Assembly (NCBI RefSeq): GCF_001224225.1
Contig: NZ_CUEE01000001.1
Span: forward strand, 372,001-436,000
DNA from: Staphylococcus borealis
Lineage (GTDB): Bacteria > Bacillota > Bacilli > Staphylococcales > Staphylococcaceae
DNA: 64,000 bases
Direction: 5' to 3'
Shown here one piece after another: positions 1-8,725 of the stretch (position 1 is the first letter of the stretch; the number at the start of each line of letters is the position of its first letter). Position numbers and translations under genes: made by a program. The notes beneath the pieces were generated by a model that was not told the origin of the DNA, made no database searches, and worked only from the letters and a program-made list of their open reading frames with translations.

Positions 1-555
1 GCGATTAGGACTTATGATATAATCACTCGATAAAAAGTTTTTAATAATATTTTGCGAACCACGTAAGCCATTTTCAAGGTCTAGACCCATATATTTGAGT
101 GGCGTACCGTGCCATGTGTTCACATAAATTTGATCAGGCTTTTTAATGAAATAGGCTGGAAACGTTGAGTTGTTAATTAGATACTTACATTCGGTTAGTG
201 CCCTTATATACTCTGGAGATTCTTTAATCACGAATTCAATATTTTTATATTTCTCAAATTTCTTTTTATAAAATTCTAACGTTTCGGTAGTGTCGACGAC
301 CCATTTATGCGTATATTTACGGTATTTGGGATGATGAATCAAACGTTTAAAGATAGCATATGGACTATCTGTAATACTCTTCCCATCTCTTACTTGATAT
401 AGAATATCGTGTTGTTTAACTTTATTCGCTTCATAATTGTGCGCATAACGCATTATTTTACGTGTATAAGCTGAGTTATTTCTTCTTTGTAAAGGCGTCG
501 TTATAAATTTAAATTTACGACGACTTTGATTTTGTAAAAATGTCTTCAGTGCCAT
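1..555 (-). CDS. CDP-glycerol glycerophosphotransferase family protein, N-terminal part (gene runs off the left edge)
   Basis: Read on the minus strand this frame is open from 555 to base 1 and gives about 185 residues. It contains the motif VNTWHGTPLKYMG at about residues 145-157, the signature of TagF/TarF-like poly(glycerophosphate) transferases that add glycerol phosphate or ribitol phosphate units to wall teichoic acid on the cytoplasmic face of the membrane. The basic N-terminus (LQNQSRRKFKFITTP) fits this group. I chose the ATG at 555 because the GAAAGG Shine-Dalgarno lies 9 bases upstream; an ATG at 561 is only 3 bases from it. The C-terminal catalytic half is outside the window, so whether it is a main tar gene or an accessory glycan-modifying transferase cannot be judged. 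Confidence 0.8.
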   Translation of the reverse strand, partial: MALKTFLQNQSRRKFKFITTPLQRRNNSAYTRKIMRYAHNYEANKVKQHDILYQVRDGKSITDSPYAIFKRLIHHPKYRKYTHKWVVDTTETLEFYKKKFEKYKNIEFVIKESPEYIRALTECKYLINNSTFPAYFIKKPDQIYVNTWHGTPLKYMGLDLENGLRGSQNIIKNFLSSDYIISPNR

Positions 556-744
556 ATTCATTTTCCTTTCTAAGTTGTATTTCATTCTCTTAAGTTGATG
601 TCATAAAATGAATGTGTTGAATTACATTTTGATTCTTAAGTATGTATGGAGATGGACTCCAATATACAGTCTAAACATATTATATCATTTATTTATATTA
701 TATATTATTAAAATAATGCGTTTTGTATATTAAATTTTTAGATA

Positions 745-779
745 GAAAAACCTTTGAGCCACTGGACGACTCAAAGGTT
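745..779 (-). terminator. Rho-independent terminator of the acetyltransferase gene
   Basis: Arms AACCTTTGAG and CTCAAAGGTT (749-758 and 770-779) are followed on the minus strand by a short T run, just downstream of the acetyltransferase stop codon. Confidence 0.8.
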
Positions 780-803
780 ATCTATACCTGATTGATGCCA
801 TGA

Positions 804-1379
804 CTATTTAGGGGCATCTCTTTCATCAATTTCTCTTATTACTTTAGCAGGCACGCCCGCAACTAGGCTATTCGGTGGTACATCTTTAGTCACTACACTT
901 CCAGCTGCAATAACTGAGCCATCACCAATCGTTACACCAGGTGTAACTACAACATTGCCTCCAAACCAAATGTCATTCCCAATTGTGATAGGCTGGGCCA
1001 ACTCTAAACCTGCATTACGTTCTTTAGGCGTTAATGGATGATGGGCAGTATAGAAGCCACAAGATGGACCTATAAATACATCATTACCAATCGTGATGCC
1101 ACCTCCATCCATGAAGTAACAATTACTATTAACAAAGATGTTCTTACCTAATTTAACATTCCACCCATAATCTGTATCGAAGGGACTATTAATTGTAATA
1201 TGCTCTAATTGGGCGCCAAATAATTCAGTTAAGATTGCTTGTCGTTTGCTATCATCACTTGGGCGTGTGTGATTAAAGTCATAACATAAATCTTTAGCTC
1301 GTATACGTTCTGCTTCTAAATCATTATCAAAATTCGCATCATACCATTGATGTGCTAACATTTTATCTTTCTCTGTCAT
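804..1379 (-). CDS. Maltose/galactoside O-acetyltransferase family (left-handed beta-helix)
   Basis: 191 residues. The N-terminus ([14 protein letters not shown]) is the helical Mac domain of maltose O-acetyltransferases. Residues about 70-185 are hexapeptide repeats ([19 protein letters not shown], then [15 protein letters not shown] and [14 protein letters not shown]), with the catalytic histidine expected in the TAHHP segment. Known members transfer acetyl from acetyl-CoA to sugar hydroxyls, acting as trimers in the cytoplasm; the sugar acceptor here is unknown. A GTG codon lies 9 bases upstream in frame, but the ATG at 1379 is 8 bases from GGTGAG and gives the usual MTEK N-terminus. The gene is monocistronic, between a terminator and a repeat element. 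Confidence 0.9.
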   Translation of the reverse strand: MTEKDKMLAHQWYDANFDNDLEAERIRAKDLCYDFNHTRPSDDSKRQAILTELFGAQLEHITINSPFDTDYGWNVKLGKNIFVNSNCYFMDGGGITIGNDVFIGPSCGFYTAHHPLTPKERNAGLELAQPITIGNDIWFGGNVVVTPGVTIGDGSVIAAGSVVTKDVPPNSLVAGVPAKVIREIDERDAPK

Positions 1380-1497
1380 CGTACTCACTCACCTTCTTTC
1401 AATTATTATCATAAAGTTTAAACGAATCAAGACGCTTTTGCACTGAAATTCCCTTTCCATTAAAGAAATGCAGACTTTATGTCTAACAACCAAAAAG

Positions 1498-1810
1498 CCG
1501 GGAGTGAGACAACATTCTTTTTAAAAACGTCTCCAACCCCAGCTTGCTTTGCTTGTAGAATTTCTTAATGAAATTCTCTTTGCTGGGGCCCCAACCCCAG
1601 CTTGCTTTGCTTGTAGTATTTCTTAATGACACACTCTCTTTGCTTGGGGCCCCACTCCCAGCTTGCTTTGCTTGTAGAATTTCTTGATGAAATGCTCTTT
1701 GCTTGGGGCCCAGCTAGAACTGTGAAATGCATGGCTTAAGTGTCTTTTCAGTTCAGTCAGCCATGGCGAATTTCCAAAATAGCATTATTAGATTATATAT
1801 GTCCCAGACC
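1498..1810 (+). repeat. STAR-like intergenic repeat with three tandem core units
   Basis: This fills most of the 486-base gap between the acetyltransferase and SDR genes. It opens with a degenerate GGGAGTGAGAC end and closes with the shared tail (TTTTCAGTTCAGTCAGC ... TGTCCCAG). Between them the core AGCTTGCTTTGCTTGTAG...GGGGCCCC occurs three times, starting near 1541, 1599 and 1660 (spacing 58 and 61), with GGGGCCC centres at 1585, 1646 and 1705. The layout matches STAR elements of S. aureus, where short GGGGCCC-containing repeats are separated by 40-60 bases. No open reading frame of note lies inside. Confidence 0.85.
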
Positions 1811-1865
1811 ATAACCAGTGCTATAACCATGACATCCTAGACATTAAATATGATAAAACTTCCAT

Positions 1866-2735
1866 TTACGTTGTAATATAGTCGCCACCATTAACATGAA
1901 TAATTTGACCTGTGATATATGAGCTATCTGCATTTGTTGCAAGGAACACATAGGCTGGCGCAAGTTCTGCAGGTTGTCCACGTCTACCCATTGGTGTATT
2001 GCCACCTTGATTTTCCACTTTGTCTTCATCAAAGGTAGCTGGAATTAAAGGCGTATAAATCGGTCCTGGCGCTACACCATTGACGCGTATATTTTTCTCC
2101 ATTAGTGTTGTAGCTAATGATCGTGTAAATGAAACAATCGCGCCTTTAGTTGAAGCGTAATCAATCAAATGACCTGAACCACGATATGCTGTTACACTTG
2201 TTGTGTTAATAATCGTATCGTTATCACTTAAATATGGAACGGCCGCTTGTGATAAGAAGAACATACCAAATATATTAGTTTCGAATGTCTCTTTAAATTG
2301 TTCCGGCGTTATGTCCATAAAATGGTCTTGTGGATATTGAACAGCACCGTTATTTACTAGAATATTTAATCCGCCAAAGTCTTGAACCACTTGTTGCACT
2401 AAATCTTTAGATTGCTGTGCATCTTTTAAATCATGTGCATACGCTTTAGCTTTAACACCGATGTCTTTCAAACGTTGAACGGTTTCCTCAGCATCTTCAT
2501 GCTCATCGTAATAACCAATTGCTACATCCGCGCCTTCTTTAGCAAATAATATCGCAACAGAACGACCAATACCTGAGTCACCACCAGTAATTAATGCAAC
2601 TTTACCTTGCAGTTTACCTGCTGCTTTATAGTCATCTAGCTCTGAAATTGGTCTAGGATTCATATCTTTCTCAGTACCTGGTTGATGACCTTGAGTATAG
2701 CCTTTAATTTGCTTATGAAATTCTAATAAATTCAT
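1866..2735 (-). CDS. SDR family oxidoreductase, general stress protein 39-like
   Basis: 289 residues. The roughly 45-residue N-terminal extension (MNLLEFHKQIKGYTQGHQPG) followed by a Rossmann fold is typical of the YhdF/GSP39 (YdaD) group of general stress dehydrogenases. Visible motifs are the cofactor loop TGGDSGIG (about 50-57), NNGA in place of NNAG, the catalytic serine in INTTS, and YASTK (about 193-197) supplying Tyr and Lys. It probably uses NAD(P) to reduce or oxidise a small alcohol or aldehyde; the substrate is unknown. AAGGAG lies 9 bases before the ATG at 2735. A sigma-B-type promoter upstream fits a stress role. The gene stands alone. Confidence 0.9.
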   Translation of the reverse strand: MNLLEFHKQIKGYTQGHQPGTEKDMNPRPISELDDYKAAGKLQGKVALITGGDSGIGRSVAILFAKEGADVAIGYYDEHEDAEETVQRLKDIGVKAKAYAHDLKDAQQSKDLVQQVVQDFGGLNILVNNGAVQYPQDHFMDITPEQFKETFETNIFGMFFLSQAAVPYLSDNDTIINTTSVTAYRGSGHLIDYASTKGAIVSFTRSLATTLMEKNIRVNGVAPGPIYTPLIPATFDEDKVENQGGNTPMGRRGQPAELAPAYVFLATNADSSYITGQIIHVNGGDYITT

Positions 2736-2766
2736 TCGTTACCACTCCTTATCCATTTACTTAACC

Positions 2767-2792
2767 GTTCCCACTAATGTCGCATTTGAAAC
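2767..2792 (-). promoter_or_regulatory. Candidate sigma-B promoter of the GSP39-like gene
   Basis: On the minus strand GTTTCA, 14 bases, then GGGAAC fits the sigma-B pattern GTTTWW-N12-15-GGGWAW. It lies about 30 bases before the start codon of a gene whose B. subtilis relatives are sigma-B dependent. Confidence 0.55.
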
Positions 2793-2966
2793 AAAGTGGT
2801 TATCTGTTTATCAACGTCCCAATTCATTACAACTTTAGAATGATGAGAAGTCAGTTCCTTGGTCTCATGCATTTTAGTACGAAACCTTATATAATTAAAT
2901 TAAACTTCTATTAAAGATATAACTTAAGCCACTAACGAGAACATACAGATAAAGGAGTGCGACGAT

Positions 2967-3173
2967 ATGCGAGGTTTATTTAAAGGTATTATTGCATTAC
3001 TAATCATACTTGGTATTGTAAAGACCTTCCAAGATCATGATGTAATGAATGAAGCGAACTATTATTACAATCAAGCTAAAAATGGCGAATTAGTTCAAAA
3101 TATATCCAATTTTGATTTTAATAACTATAAAGATTTAAATTTAGACCATTTTAAACCATCCGATTTTTTCTAA
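2967..3173 (+). CDS. Small membrane-anchored protein of unknown function
   Basis: 68 residues with a strong Shine-Dalgarno (AAAGGAG, 9 bases before ATG). Residues 1-20 (MRGLFKGIIALLIILGIVK) form one transmembrane helix or uncleaved signal. The rest is hydrophilic and rich in Asn, Tyr and Asp, probably outside the cell, and ends in DHFKPSDFF. I recognise no family. It is divergent from the GSP39-like gene and upstream of copA, but a terminator separates it from copA, so it is not part of the copper operon. A conserved small gene in this position exists in related staphylococci as far as I recall, but I cannot assign a role. Confidence 0.7.
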   Translation: MRGLFKGIIALLIILGIVKTFQDHDVMNEANYYYNQAKNGELVQNISNFDFNNYKDLNLDHFKPSDFF

Positions 3174-3293
3174 AATACGATATCAACCACACAATAAAAT
3201 GATATTTTGGCAATAAGAAGACATTCAAGTGCATGTTGAATTCAGTCCACGACTGCTCATATACACTTGTAGTCTAAGATATAGACTTGATAT

Positions 3294-3346
3294 GTGCCCT
3301 TCAAAGTAGACATTGAAAAATGAACACTTTGGAGGGCACTTTTTTA
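3294..3346 (+). terminator. Rho-independent terminator upstream of copA
   Basis: Arms GTGCCCTTCAAAGT and ACTTTGGAGGGCAC (one bulge) are followed by TTTTTT. It lies 120 bases after the small membrane protein gene and insulates copA from it. Confidence 0.8.
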
Positions 3347-3367
3347 TTCAAAAGCAGAACAGAAGCA

Positions 3368-3396
3368 TTGACTTGAATACCCTAAGGGGGTATATT
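3368..3396 (+). promoter_or_regulatory. copA promoter with CsoR-type copper operator
   Basis: TTGACT (3368-3373) and TATATT (3391-3396) are 17 bases apart. The spacer holds ATACCCTAAGGGGGTAT (3377-3393), a GC-rich pseudo-palindrome of the form bound by the Cu(I)-sensing repressor CsoR. Binding there would cover the -10 region and be relieved by copper. The csoR gene itself is not in the window. Confidence 0.85.
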
Positions 3397-3424
3397 ATGT
3401 ATGAATTGTAATGGAGGTGTCCTA

Positions 3425-5812
3425 ATGAGCAATAAACAACATACTACATTGAATATTACCGGTATGACTTGTGCCGCCTGTTCTAACCGTATCGAAAAGC
3501 GATTAAACAAAATGGATAATGTTAACGCACAGGTTAATTTAACGACTGAAAAGGCAACAATCGAATATGATTCAAATGACTATGAAATCAATGACTTCGT
3601 TTCGACCGTTCAAAAGCTTGGCTATGATGTAGTCATAGATAAAGCTGAATTAGATATAAGTGGTATGACTTGTGCTGCTTGTTCAAATCGTATTGAAAAA
3701 GTATTAAATAAAACTACAGGTGTCAAACAAGCATCTGTCAATTTAACGACTGAGCAAGCCACGGTAGCTTACTATCCCGGTCAAACCGATTTAGATACTT
3801 TAATAGAACGTATTAGAAAGCTAGGTTATGATGCACAACCTAAACAAACTGAAGAAGATCAAACTACACGCAAACAACGCGCTTTGAAACATAAGCGAAA
3901 CAAATTAATCATCTCAGCGATTCTGGCATTACCGTTACTCATGACAATGTTCGTTCATCTCTTTAATATGCATTTACCAGATATCTTAATGAATCCTTGG
4001 TTCCAATTTATACTTGCGACACCTATCCAATTCATCATTGGTTGGCAATTCTATGTTGGCGCTTATAAGAACTTGCGCAACGGTGGCGCTAATATGGATG
4101 TGCTTGTCGCATTAGGCACTAGCGCTGCTTACTTTTACAGTATTTATGAAATGATCAAATGGTTAGCCGGTTCGACACATATGCCTCACCTATATTTTGA
4201 GACAAGTGCTGTGCTGATCACGTTAATTCTTTTCGGAAAATACTTAGAGGCACGCGCTAAATCGCAAACAACACATGCATTAAGTGAATTACTGAATTTA
4301 CAAGCAAAAGAGGCACGCCTCATTGATGACAATGGCATCGAACAAATGGTACCTCTGAATCAAGTTAGTGTGAATGATCTCTTGTTAATTAAGCCAGGTG
4401 AAAAGATACCGGTTGATGGTCAAATCATCAAAGGTGAAACTGCTATAGATGAGTCAATGTTGACTGGTGAATCCATGCCCGTTGATAAGCAGGTTGATGA
4501 TGCAGTAATCGGTTCAACGATAAATACAAATGGTGTAATTACAATTAAAGCCACTAAAGTTGGAAAGGATACTGCCCTTTCTAACATTATTAAAGTCGTT
4601 GAAGAAGCTCAAAGTTCTAAAGCACCTATTCAACGTTTAGCTGATATCATATCTGGCTATTTCGTACCAATTGTAATTGCTATCGCATTATTAACTTTCC
4701 TCATTTGGATTACCATCGTTCATCCTGGTCAATTTGAGGATGCACTCGTTGCTGCGATATCCGTTTTAGTTATTGCTTGTCCATGCGCGCTTGGATTGGC
4801 GACACCAACGTCTATCATGGTTGGTACAGGTCGCGCTGCTGAAAATGGTATTTTATTCAAAGGTGGCGAGTATGTCGAACGCACACATCAAGTTGATACG
4901 GTTGTGTTCGATAAAACAGGCACATTGACTCATGGTAAACCAGAAGTTACTTATTTAGATGGGGATGAAGATACACTAGCTTTAGTGGCCTCCGCTGAAA
5001 AGAACTCTGAACACCCTTTAGCTACCGCAATTGTTAACTATGCTGAACAACAACGTGTGCAATTGGTAGACGTCACTGACTATCAAACATTACCAGGCCA
5101 CGGTATACAAGCGATGATCGATGGGACTCAGTTACTTGTCGGCAACAAAAAATTGATGCTAGCACATCACATCAACATAGATACGATGAAACAGAAGATG
5201 ACATATATGGAAGCTGATGGTCAAACCGTAATGTTAATTGCATATGGTGGTAAACTTAAGGGCATGATTGCTGTTGCAGATACAGTTAAACCTTCCGCCA
5301 AAAACGCCATCCAACAACTATCAGCTATGCATATTAAAACGGTTATGCTAACTGGTGATAATGAACGAACTGCACGTGCAATTGCCAATGAAGTTGGTAT
5401 TGACCAAGTCATTGCCGAAGTTCTACCACAAGATAAGGCACAACATATCACGCAGTTACAAGAGCAGCAGCATAACGTTGCTATGGTAGGTGACGGTATC
5501 AATGATGCCCCTGCACTGGTTAAAGCAGATATTGGTATTGCAATGGGAACGGGCACTGAAGTAGCGATAGAAGCTGCAGATATCACCATTCTAGGAGGCG
5601 ATATTCAGTTAGTACCTAAAGCCATCCACGCGAGTCATAAGACCATTCGCAACATTAAACAAAATTTATTCTGGGCATTTGGATATAACATTGCAGGCAT
5701 CCCTATTGCAGCAATGGGATTACTCGCACCATGGATAGCTGGCGCTGCAATGGCCTTAAGTTCAGTTAGTGTTGTAAGTAACGCTTTACGACTAAGACGA
5801 ATGAAACTATAA
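3425..5812 (+). CDS. copA: Copper-exporting P1B-type ATPase CopA
   Basis: 795 residues, close to the length of S. aureus CopA. It has two N-terminal heavy-metal-associated domains, each with [10 protein letters not shown] (about residues 12-21 and 80-89), which bind Cu(I). Later come the actuator motif TGES, the intramembrane metal site CPC ([11 protein letters not shown]), the phosphorylation site DKTGTLTHG, the HP motif in NSEHPLAT, and the hinge [10 protein letters not shown]. It pumps Cu(I) out across the plasma membrane at the cost of ATP. The ATG at 3425 has GGAGGTG 8 bases upstream; an in-frame ATG 24 bases earlier is an unlikely start. It forms an operon with copZ, 88 bases downstream, under the CsoR-type operator. 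Confidence 0.97.
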   Translation: MSNKQHTTLNITGMTCAACSNRIEKRLNKMDNVNAQVNLTTEKATIEYDSNDYEINDFVSTVQKLGYDVVIDKAELDISGMTCAACSNRIEKVLNKTTGVKQASVNLTTEQATVAYYPGQTDLDTLIERIRKLGYDAQPKQTEEDQTTRKQRALKHKRNKLIISAILALPLLMTMFVHLFNMHLPDILMNPWFQFILATPIQFIIGWQFYVGAYKNLRNGGANMDVLVALGTSAAYFYSIYEMIKWLAGSTHMPHLYFETSAVLITLILFGKYLEARAKSQTTHALSELLNLQAKEARLIDDNGIEQMVPLNQVSVNDLLLIKPGEKIPVDGQIIKGETAIDESMLTGESMPVDKQVDDAVIGSTINTNGVITIKATKVGKDTALSNIIKVVEEAQSSKAPIQRLADIISGYFVPIVIAIALLTFLIWITIVHPGQFEDALVAAISVLVIACPCALGLATPTSIMVGTGRAAENGILFKGGEYVERTHQVDTVVFDKTGTLTHGKPEVTYLDGDEDTLALVASAEKNSEHPLATAIVNYAEQQRVQLVDVTDYQTLPGHGIQAMIDGTQLLVGNKKLMLAHHINIDTMKQKMTYMEADGQTVMLIAYGGKLKGMIAVADTVKPSAKNAIQQLSAMHIKTVMLTGDNERTARAIANEVGIDQVIAEVLPQDKAQHITQLQEQQHNVAMVGDGINDAPALVKADIGIAMGTGTEVAIEAADITILGGDIQLVPKAIHASHKTIRNIKQNLFWAFGYNIAGIPIAAMGLLAPWIAGAAMALSSVSVVSNALRLRRMKL

Positions 5813-5900
5813 TTTTGAAGCATTTCTATTTTATTTCTTTGTTTATTAAAAAGGAGTAAAATATGGGTATATACTATTAAGAACGTCGGAGGTGATCATT

Positions 5901-6107
5901 ATGATTAATAAAGTAATGAATGTTGAAGGTATGAGTTGCGACCACTGCAGAAACGCAGTGGAATCAGCACTAGCTAAATTAAATGGTGTTACTTCAGCTG
6001 AAGTAGACTTAGACAAACATCAAGTTCGCGTCGATTATGACGAAGACAGAGTATCAGTTGAACAAATGAAAGAAGCCATTGAAGATCAAGGCTACGATGT
6101 AAAATAA
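5901..6107 (+). CDS. copZ: Copper chaperone CopZ
   Basis: 68 residues forming one heavy-metal-associated domain with GMSCDHCRNAV (about residues 10-20), whose MxCxxC cysteines hold Cu(I). CopZ carries cytosolic copper to the N-terminal domains of CopA. GGAGGTG lies 7 bases before the ATG at 5901; a GTG three codons earlier lies within that Shine-Dalgarno. It is the last gene of the copAZ operon and is followed by a strong terminator. In the gap before it, a mini-ORF of five codons (MGIYY) begins at 5863 with its own AAGGAG. Confidence 0.96.
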   Translation: MINKVMNVEGMSCDHCRNAVESALAKLNGVTSAEVDLDKHQVRVDYDEDRVSVEQMKEAIEDQGYDVK

Positions 6108-6157
6108 GGTCCGAACAAAAGCGCTTAGGATTTAGGCGAATTCGAAAAGTGAAATAG

Positions 6158-6268
6158 AAGAAGTTAGGCGTGGCAAACCCCTGCAAAACGTATTTCTGAA
6201 TGAAATGCTACAAGCTAATCAAGCTGGGGTTACAAAACATTCAGTGTGCCACGCCTAACTTCTTTTTT
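6158..6268 (+). terminator. Large terminator hairpin after copZ
   Basis: Perfect 18-base arms (6158-6175 and 6247-6264, AAGAAGTTAGGCGTGGCA and its complement) with an inner AACCCC/GGGGTT stem are followed by a T run on the plus strand. It ends copAZ and separates it from the convergent hydroxyacid dehydrogenase gene. The 71-base interior is unusually long for a terminator. Confidence 0.8.
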
Positions 6269-7265
6269 AATTTACTCTTAATTGCGTCGTCCCTGTATTC
6301 AACACGTCAAGGACTGCATCAAGTGCATCCACAATCAAATTCTTAACTGCCGCATCAGTATAAAACGCGATATGCGGTGTTAACCAGATATCTTCTCTAG
6401 CAATTAATTCATCTAATAAATCGTCATTAATTGCTTTATCACGATAATCTCCAGGGAATAATCCACGTTCATGCTCATATGTATCTAACGCAGCACCTTT
6501 AATGTGTCCGCAATCAATGGCATCTAGCAATGCTCGTGTATCTACAATTGATCCCCTAGCCGCGTTGACAAATACAGCGCCTTTTTTAAATTTAGAAAAT
6601 AATGCTTCATTAAAAAGATGCGGATTATATTTTGTTGCTGGAATATGAACTGTGACAATATCAGCATCCTGCAATGCGTCTTCTAATGTTTCTTTATACG
6701 TAACATACTGTGCAACTTGCTCATTTGGAAATGGATCATAGGCAACAACATGACTACCATACCCTTTGGCAAAGATTCTTGCTGCAATGGAACCAATACG
6801 TCCAGTTCCGATAACCGCAACCGTTAAATCACTGATTGAACGTGACAAGATTGAAGGTTCCCATCTAAAATCATATGCTTGAAGTTTACGTTGAATGTCA
6901 TTTTGATTTCTAACAATATTAATTGCTTGTGTCACGGCAAACTCTGCAATGGAACTTGGTGAATAAGATGGAACATTAGATATAATGATGCCGTATTGTG
7001 TAGCTAAATTTAAATCATACGTATCAAACCCAGCACTACGTTGCGCAATATGTTTAATCCCGAAACGTTGAAGTTTCGCAAATACGTCTTCAGATATTGG
7101 ATGTTGTTGAGATAAAGATAACCCATCAAATCCTTGAACACTATCCACATTATCTTCCGTCAATATCTCTTTGTTTAATTCTATTTCAACCTTATGCTGT
7201 TCTGCCCATTCTTCAATATAAGGAATATCTTCATCACGTACACTCATCATTTTTATTCTAGTCAT
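6267..7265 (-). CDS. ddh: D-2-hydroxyacid dehydrogenase (D-lactate dehydrogenase-like)
   Basis: 332 residues of the D-isomer-specific 2-hydroxyacid dehydrogenase family. The NAD-binding motif GTGRIGSIAARIF is near residues 152-164. The substrate Arg lies in the NAARGSIVD segment, and the catalytic Glu and His in DTYEHERG and LTPHIAFYTD. The family reduces 2-oxo acids to D-2-hydroxy acids with NADH; the S. aureus gene at this position is called ddh or ldhD. It lies 33 bases downstream of an aminotransferase gene and shares its SAM-I riboswitch. That context suggests a sulfur-linked 2-oxo acid (for example 4-methylthio-2-oxobutyrate) may be the real substrate rather than, or besides, pyruvate. 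This is inference. Confidence 0.88.
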   Translation of the reverse strand: MTRIKMMSVRDEDIPYIEEWAEQHKVEIELNKEILTEDNVDSVQGFDGLSLSQQHPISEDVFAKLQRFGIKHIAQRSAGFDTYDLNLATQYGIIISNVPSYSPSSIAEFAVTQAINIVRNQNDIQRKLQAYDFRWEPSILSRSISDLTVAVIGTGRIGSIAARIFAKGYGSHVVAYDPFPNEQVAQYVTYKETLEDALQDADIVTVHIPATKYNPHLFNEALFSKFKKGAVFVNAARGSIVDTRALLDAIDCGHIKGAALDTYEHERGLFPGDYRDKAINDDLLDELIAREDIWLTPHIAFYTDAAVKNLIVDALDAVLDVLNTGTTQLRVN

Positions 7266-7298
7266 TATCTATCATCCTTTCTCATGTTCGTCTTAGTG

Positions 7299-8459
7299 CT
7301 ATACGTTATACAAATTAGATAACGATACGAGTCGATTCGCCGCTTCAGTCAATACATCATCCTCCAGTGCCAAAGAAATGCGCACATAATGACGCCCATT
7401 TTCTCCAAATGGAATACCTGGTGCTACTAGGATGGACTGCTCTTTTAATAAATATTGTTCGAACGATTCACTATCATAACCCGGTGGCGTTTGAAGCCAT
7501 GAATAGATACCACCTTTAGAATGCACAAATGGTAAATTTGCTTCCTTTAATCGCTTCTCAAAAGCATCACGACGTCGTTTAAATGTGTCATTTTGTTGAT
7601 CCAAAAAGGCATCATAATGATTCAACGCATACGTTGCTGCATCTTGAAGGGCACCAAACATACCCGCATTCGTATGTGTCTGATATTTCTTTAGTGCTTG
7701 TATCATGTCTTTATTCCCTACCGCAAAGCCTACTCTGAAACCTGACATGTTATACCCTTTTGACAATGAAAAAATTTCAATGGCTACTTCCTTTGCATCT
7801 TTAGAAGCGAGTATACTCGGGTTCTTAGCATCGAAACCAAAAGCACTATATGCAAAGTCATGAACAATCTTTGTGCGTGTACCTTTAAATCTTTGAATAG
7901 CTTCATCAAATACCGCTTTAGTGGCTGTTGAACCTGTAGGATTATTTGGGTAAGTTAAATAAATTAATGACGTATCCGCTAATGTTTGTGCATCTACTTT
8001 ACGCCAATCTGGCAAGTAATCTGGTGGATCCAAATTAAGTGGTACTGGATTGGCATCAGCAAGCAAGACACCAGCAAGATAATCTGTATAACCAGGATCT
8101 GGCAATAACACATTCTCTCCAGGATTAACAATACATGTCGGTAATGCCACTAAACCGTTCTTTGTACCATAAAGTATGCACACCTCGTCTTCTTTATCTA
8201 ACGTGACACCGTATTGGCGTTGATAAAAATTAACAATCGCTTCTTTAAATGATGCTTTACCATGAAAGGCGCCATACTTTTGATTCTCTGGAATTCGAAC
8301 TGCTTCTGCAAAATGATCAACAATACCTTTAGGCGTTTCACCATCCGGTATGCCCACTGCCATATTGATTAACGGCAATGGACCATGTTCAACTTTACGT
8401 CCCATTGTCTTACCAAAGTAACTATCTGGAATATGCGCTAGCTTATTTGAAATTGTCAT
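7299..8459 (-). CDS. PLP-dependent class I/II aminotransferase under SAM-I control
   Basis: 386 residues, fold type I. The YPNNPTGS motif lies near residues 170-177, and the Schiff-base lysine is in SLSKGYNMSGFRVG (about 229-242), followed by the phosphate-binding arginine. Relatives are annotated as aspartate, LL-diaminopimelate or methionine/aromatic aminotransferases. ATG at 8459 follows AAGGGGG. The 5' leader is a SAM-I riboswitch with its own strong promoter, so the gene and the dehydrogenase after it should be expressed when S-adenosylmethionine is low. A role in transamination of methionine or of 4-methylthio-2-oxobutyrate fits the regulation better than general aspartate metabolism, but substrate is not proven by sequence. 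Confidence 0.88.
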   Translation of the reverse strand: MTISNKLAHIPDSYFGKTMGRKVEHGPLPLINMAVGIPDGETPKGIVDHFAEAVRIPENQKYGAFHGKASFKEAIVNFYQRQYGVTLDKEDEVCILYGTKNGLVALPTCIVNPGENVLLPDPGYTDYLAGVLLADANPVPLNLDPPDYLPDWRKVDAQTLADTSLIYLTYPNNPTGSTATKAVFDEAIQRFKGTRTKIVHDFAYSAFGFDAKNPSILASKDAKEVAIEIFSLSKGYNMSGFRVGFAVGNKDMIQALKKYQTHTNAGMFGALQDAATYALNHYDAFLDQQNDTFKRRRDAFEKRLKEANLPFVHSKGGIYSWLQTPPGYDSESFEQYLLKEQSILVAPGIPFGENGRHYVRISLALEDDVLTEAANRLVSLSNLYNV

Positions 8460-8480
8460 GATTTACCCCCTTACAAAATT

Positions 8481-8647
8481 AAAAAGCTATATATCACGCT
8501 CAAAAGAGAGTGACATATAGCTTAGTTATAACTATGACACTTATCTTTGAGGTATACCTCTTTGGAATTAGCACAGTACTTTTATCTTTTAAGTCTGTTG
8601 CTGAAGTTTCATCGGGCCAAATCCCTTCACTTCTCTGGATAAGTCTA
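8481..8647 (-). ncRNA. SAM-I (S-box) riboswitch upstream of the aminotransferase-dehydrogenase operon
   Basis: On the minus strand the leader opens with CTTATCCAGAGAAG, then GGGATTTGGCCCGATGAAAC, then CAGCAAC and the GTGCTAATTCC segment. These are the conserved S-box elements: the P1 arm, the kink-turn and pseudoknot region, and the J3/4 core. A terminator with arms AAGCTATATGTCAC and GTGATATATAGCTT followed by TTTTT ends it about 20 bases before the start codon. SAM binding should cause premature termination. Confidence 0.93.
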
Positions 8648-8661
8648 TTGAATTAATATTC

Positions 8662-8689
8662 ATTGTATCAGTTCAATAATGATTGTCAA
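8662..8689 (-). promoter_or_regulatory. Sigma-A promoter of the SAM-riboswitch transcript
   Basis: TTGACA, 16 bases, TACAAT on the minus strand, just upstream of the S-box P1 arm and about 35 bases after the crtN stop codon. Confidence 0.8.
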
Positions 8690-8725
8690 TATTTATAATT
8701 TTCTGATTCATTTACTTTATGGAGA

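Noticed and set aside
5221..5823. Minus-strand frames of 122 and 62 codons under copA
   Set aside because: Shadow frames of the strongly conserved CopA C-terminal half; no independent evidence.
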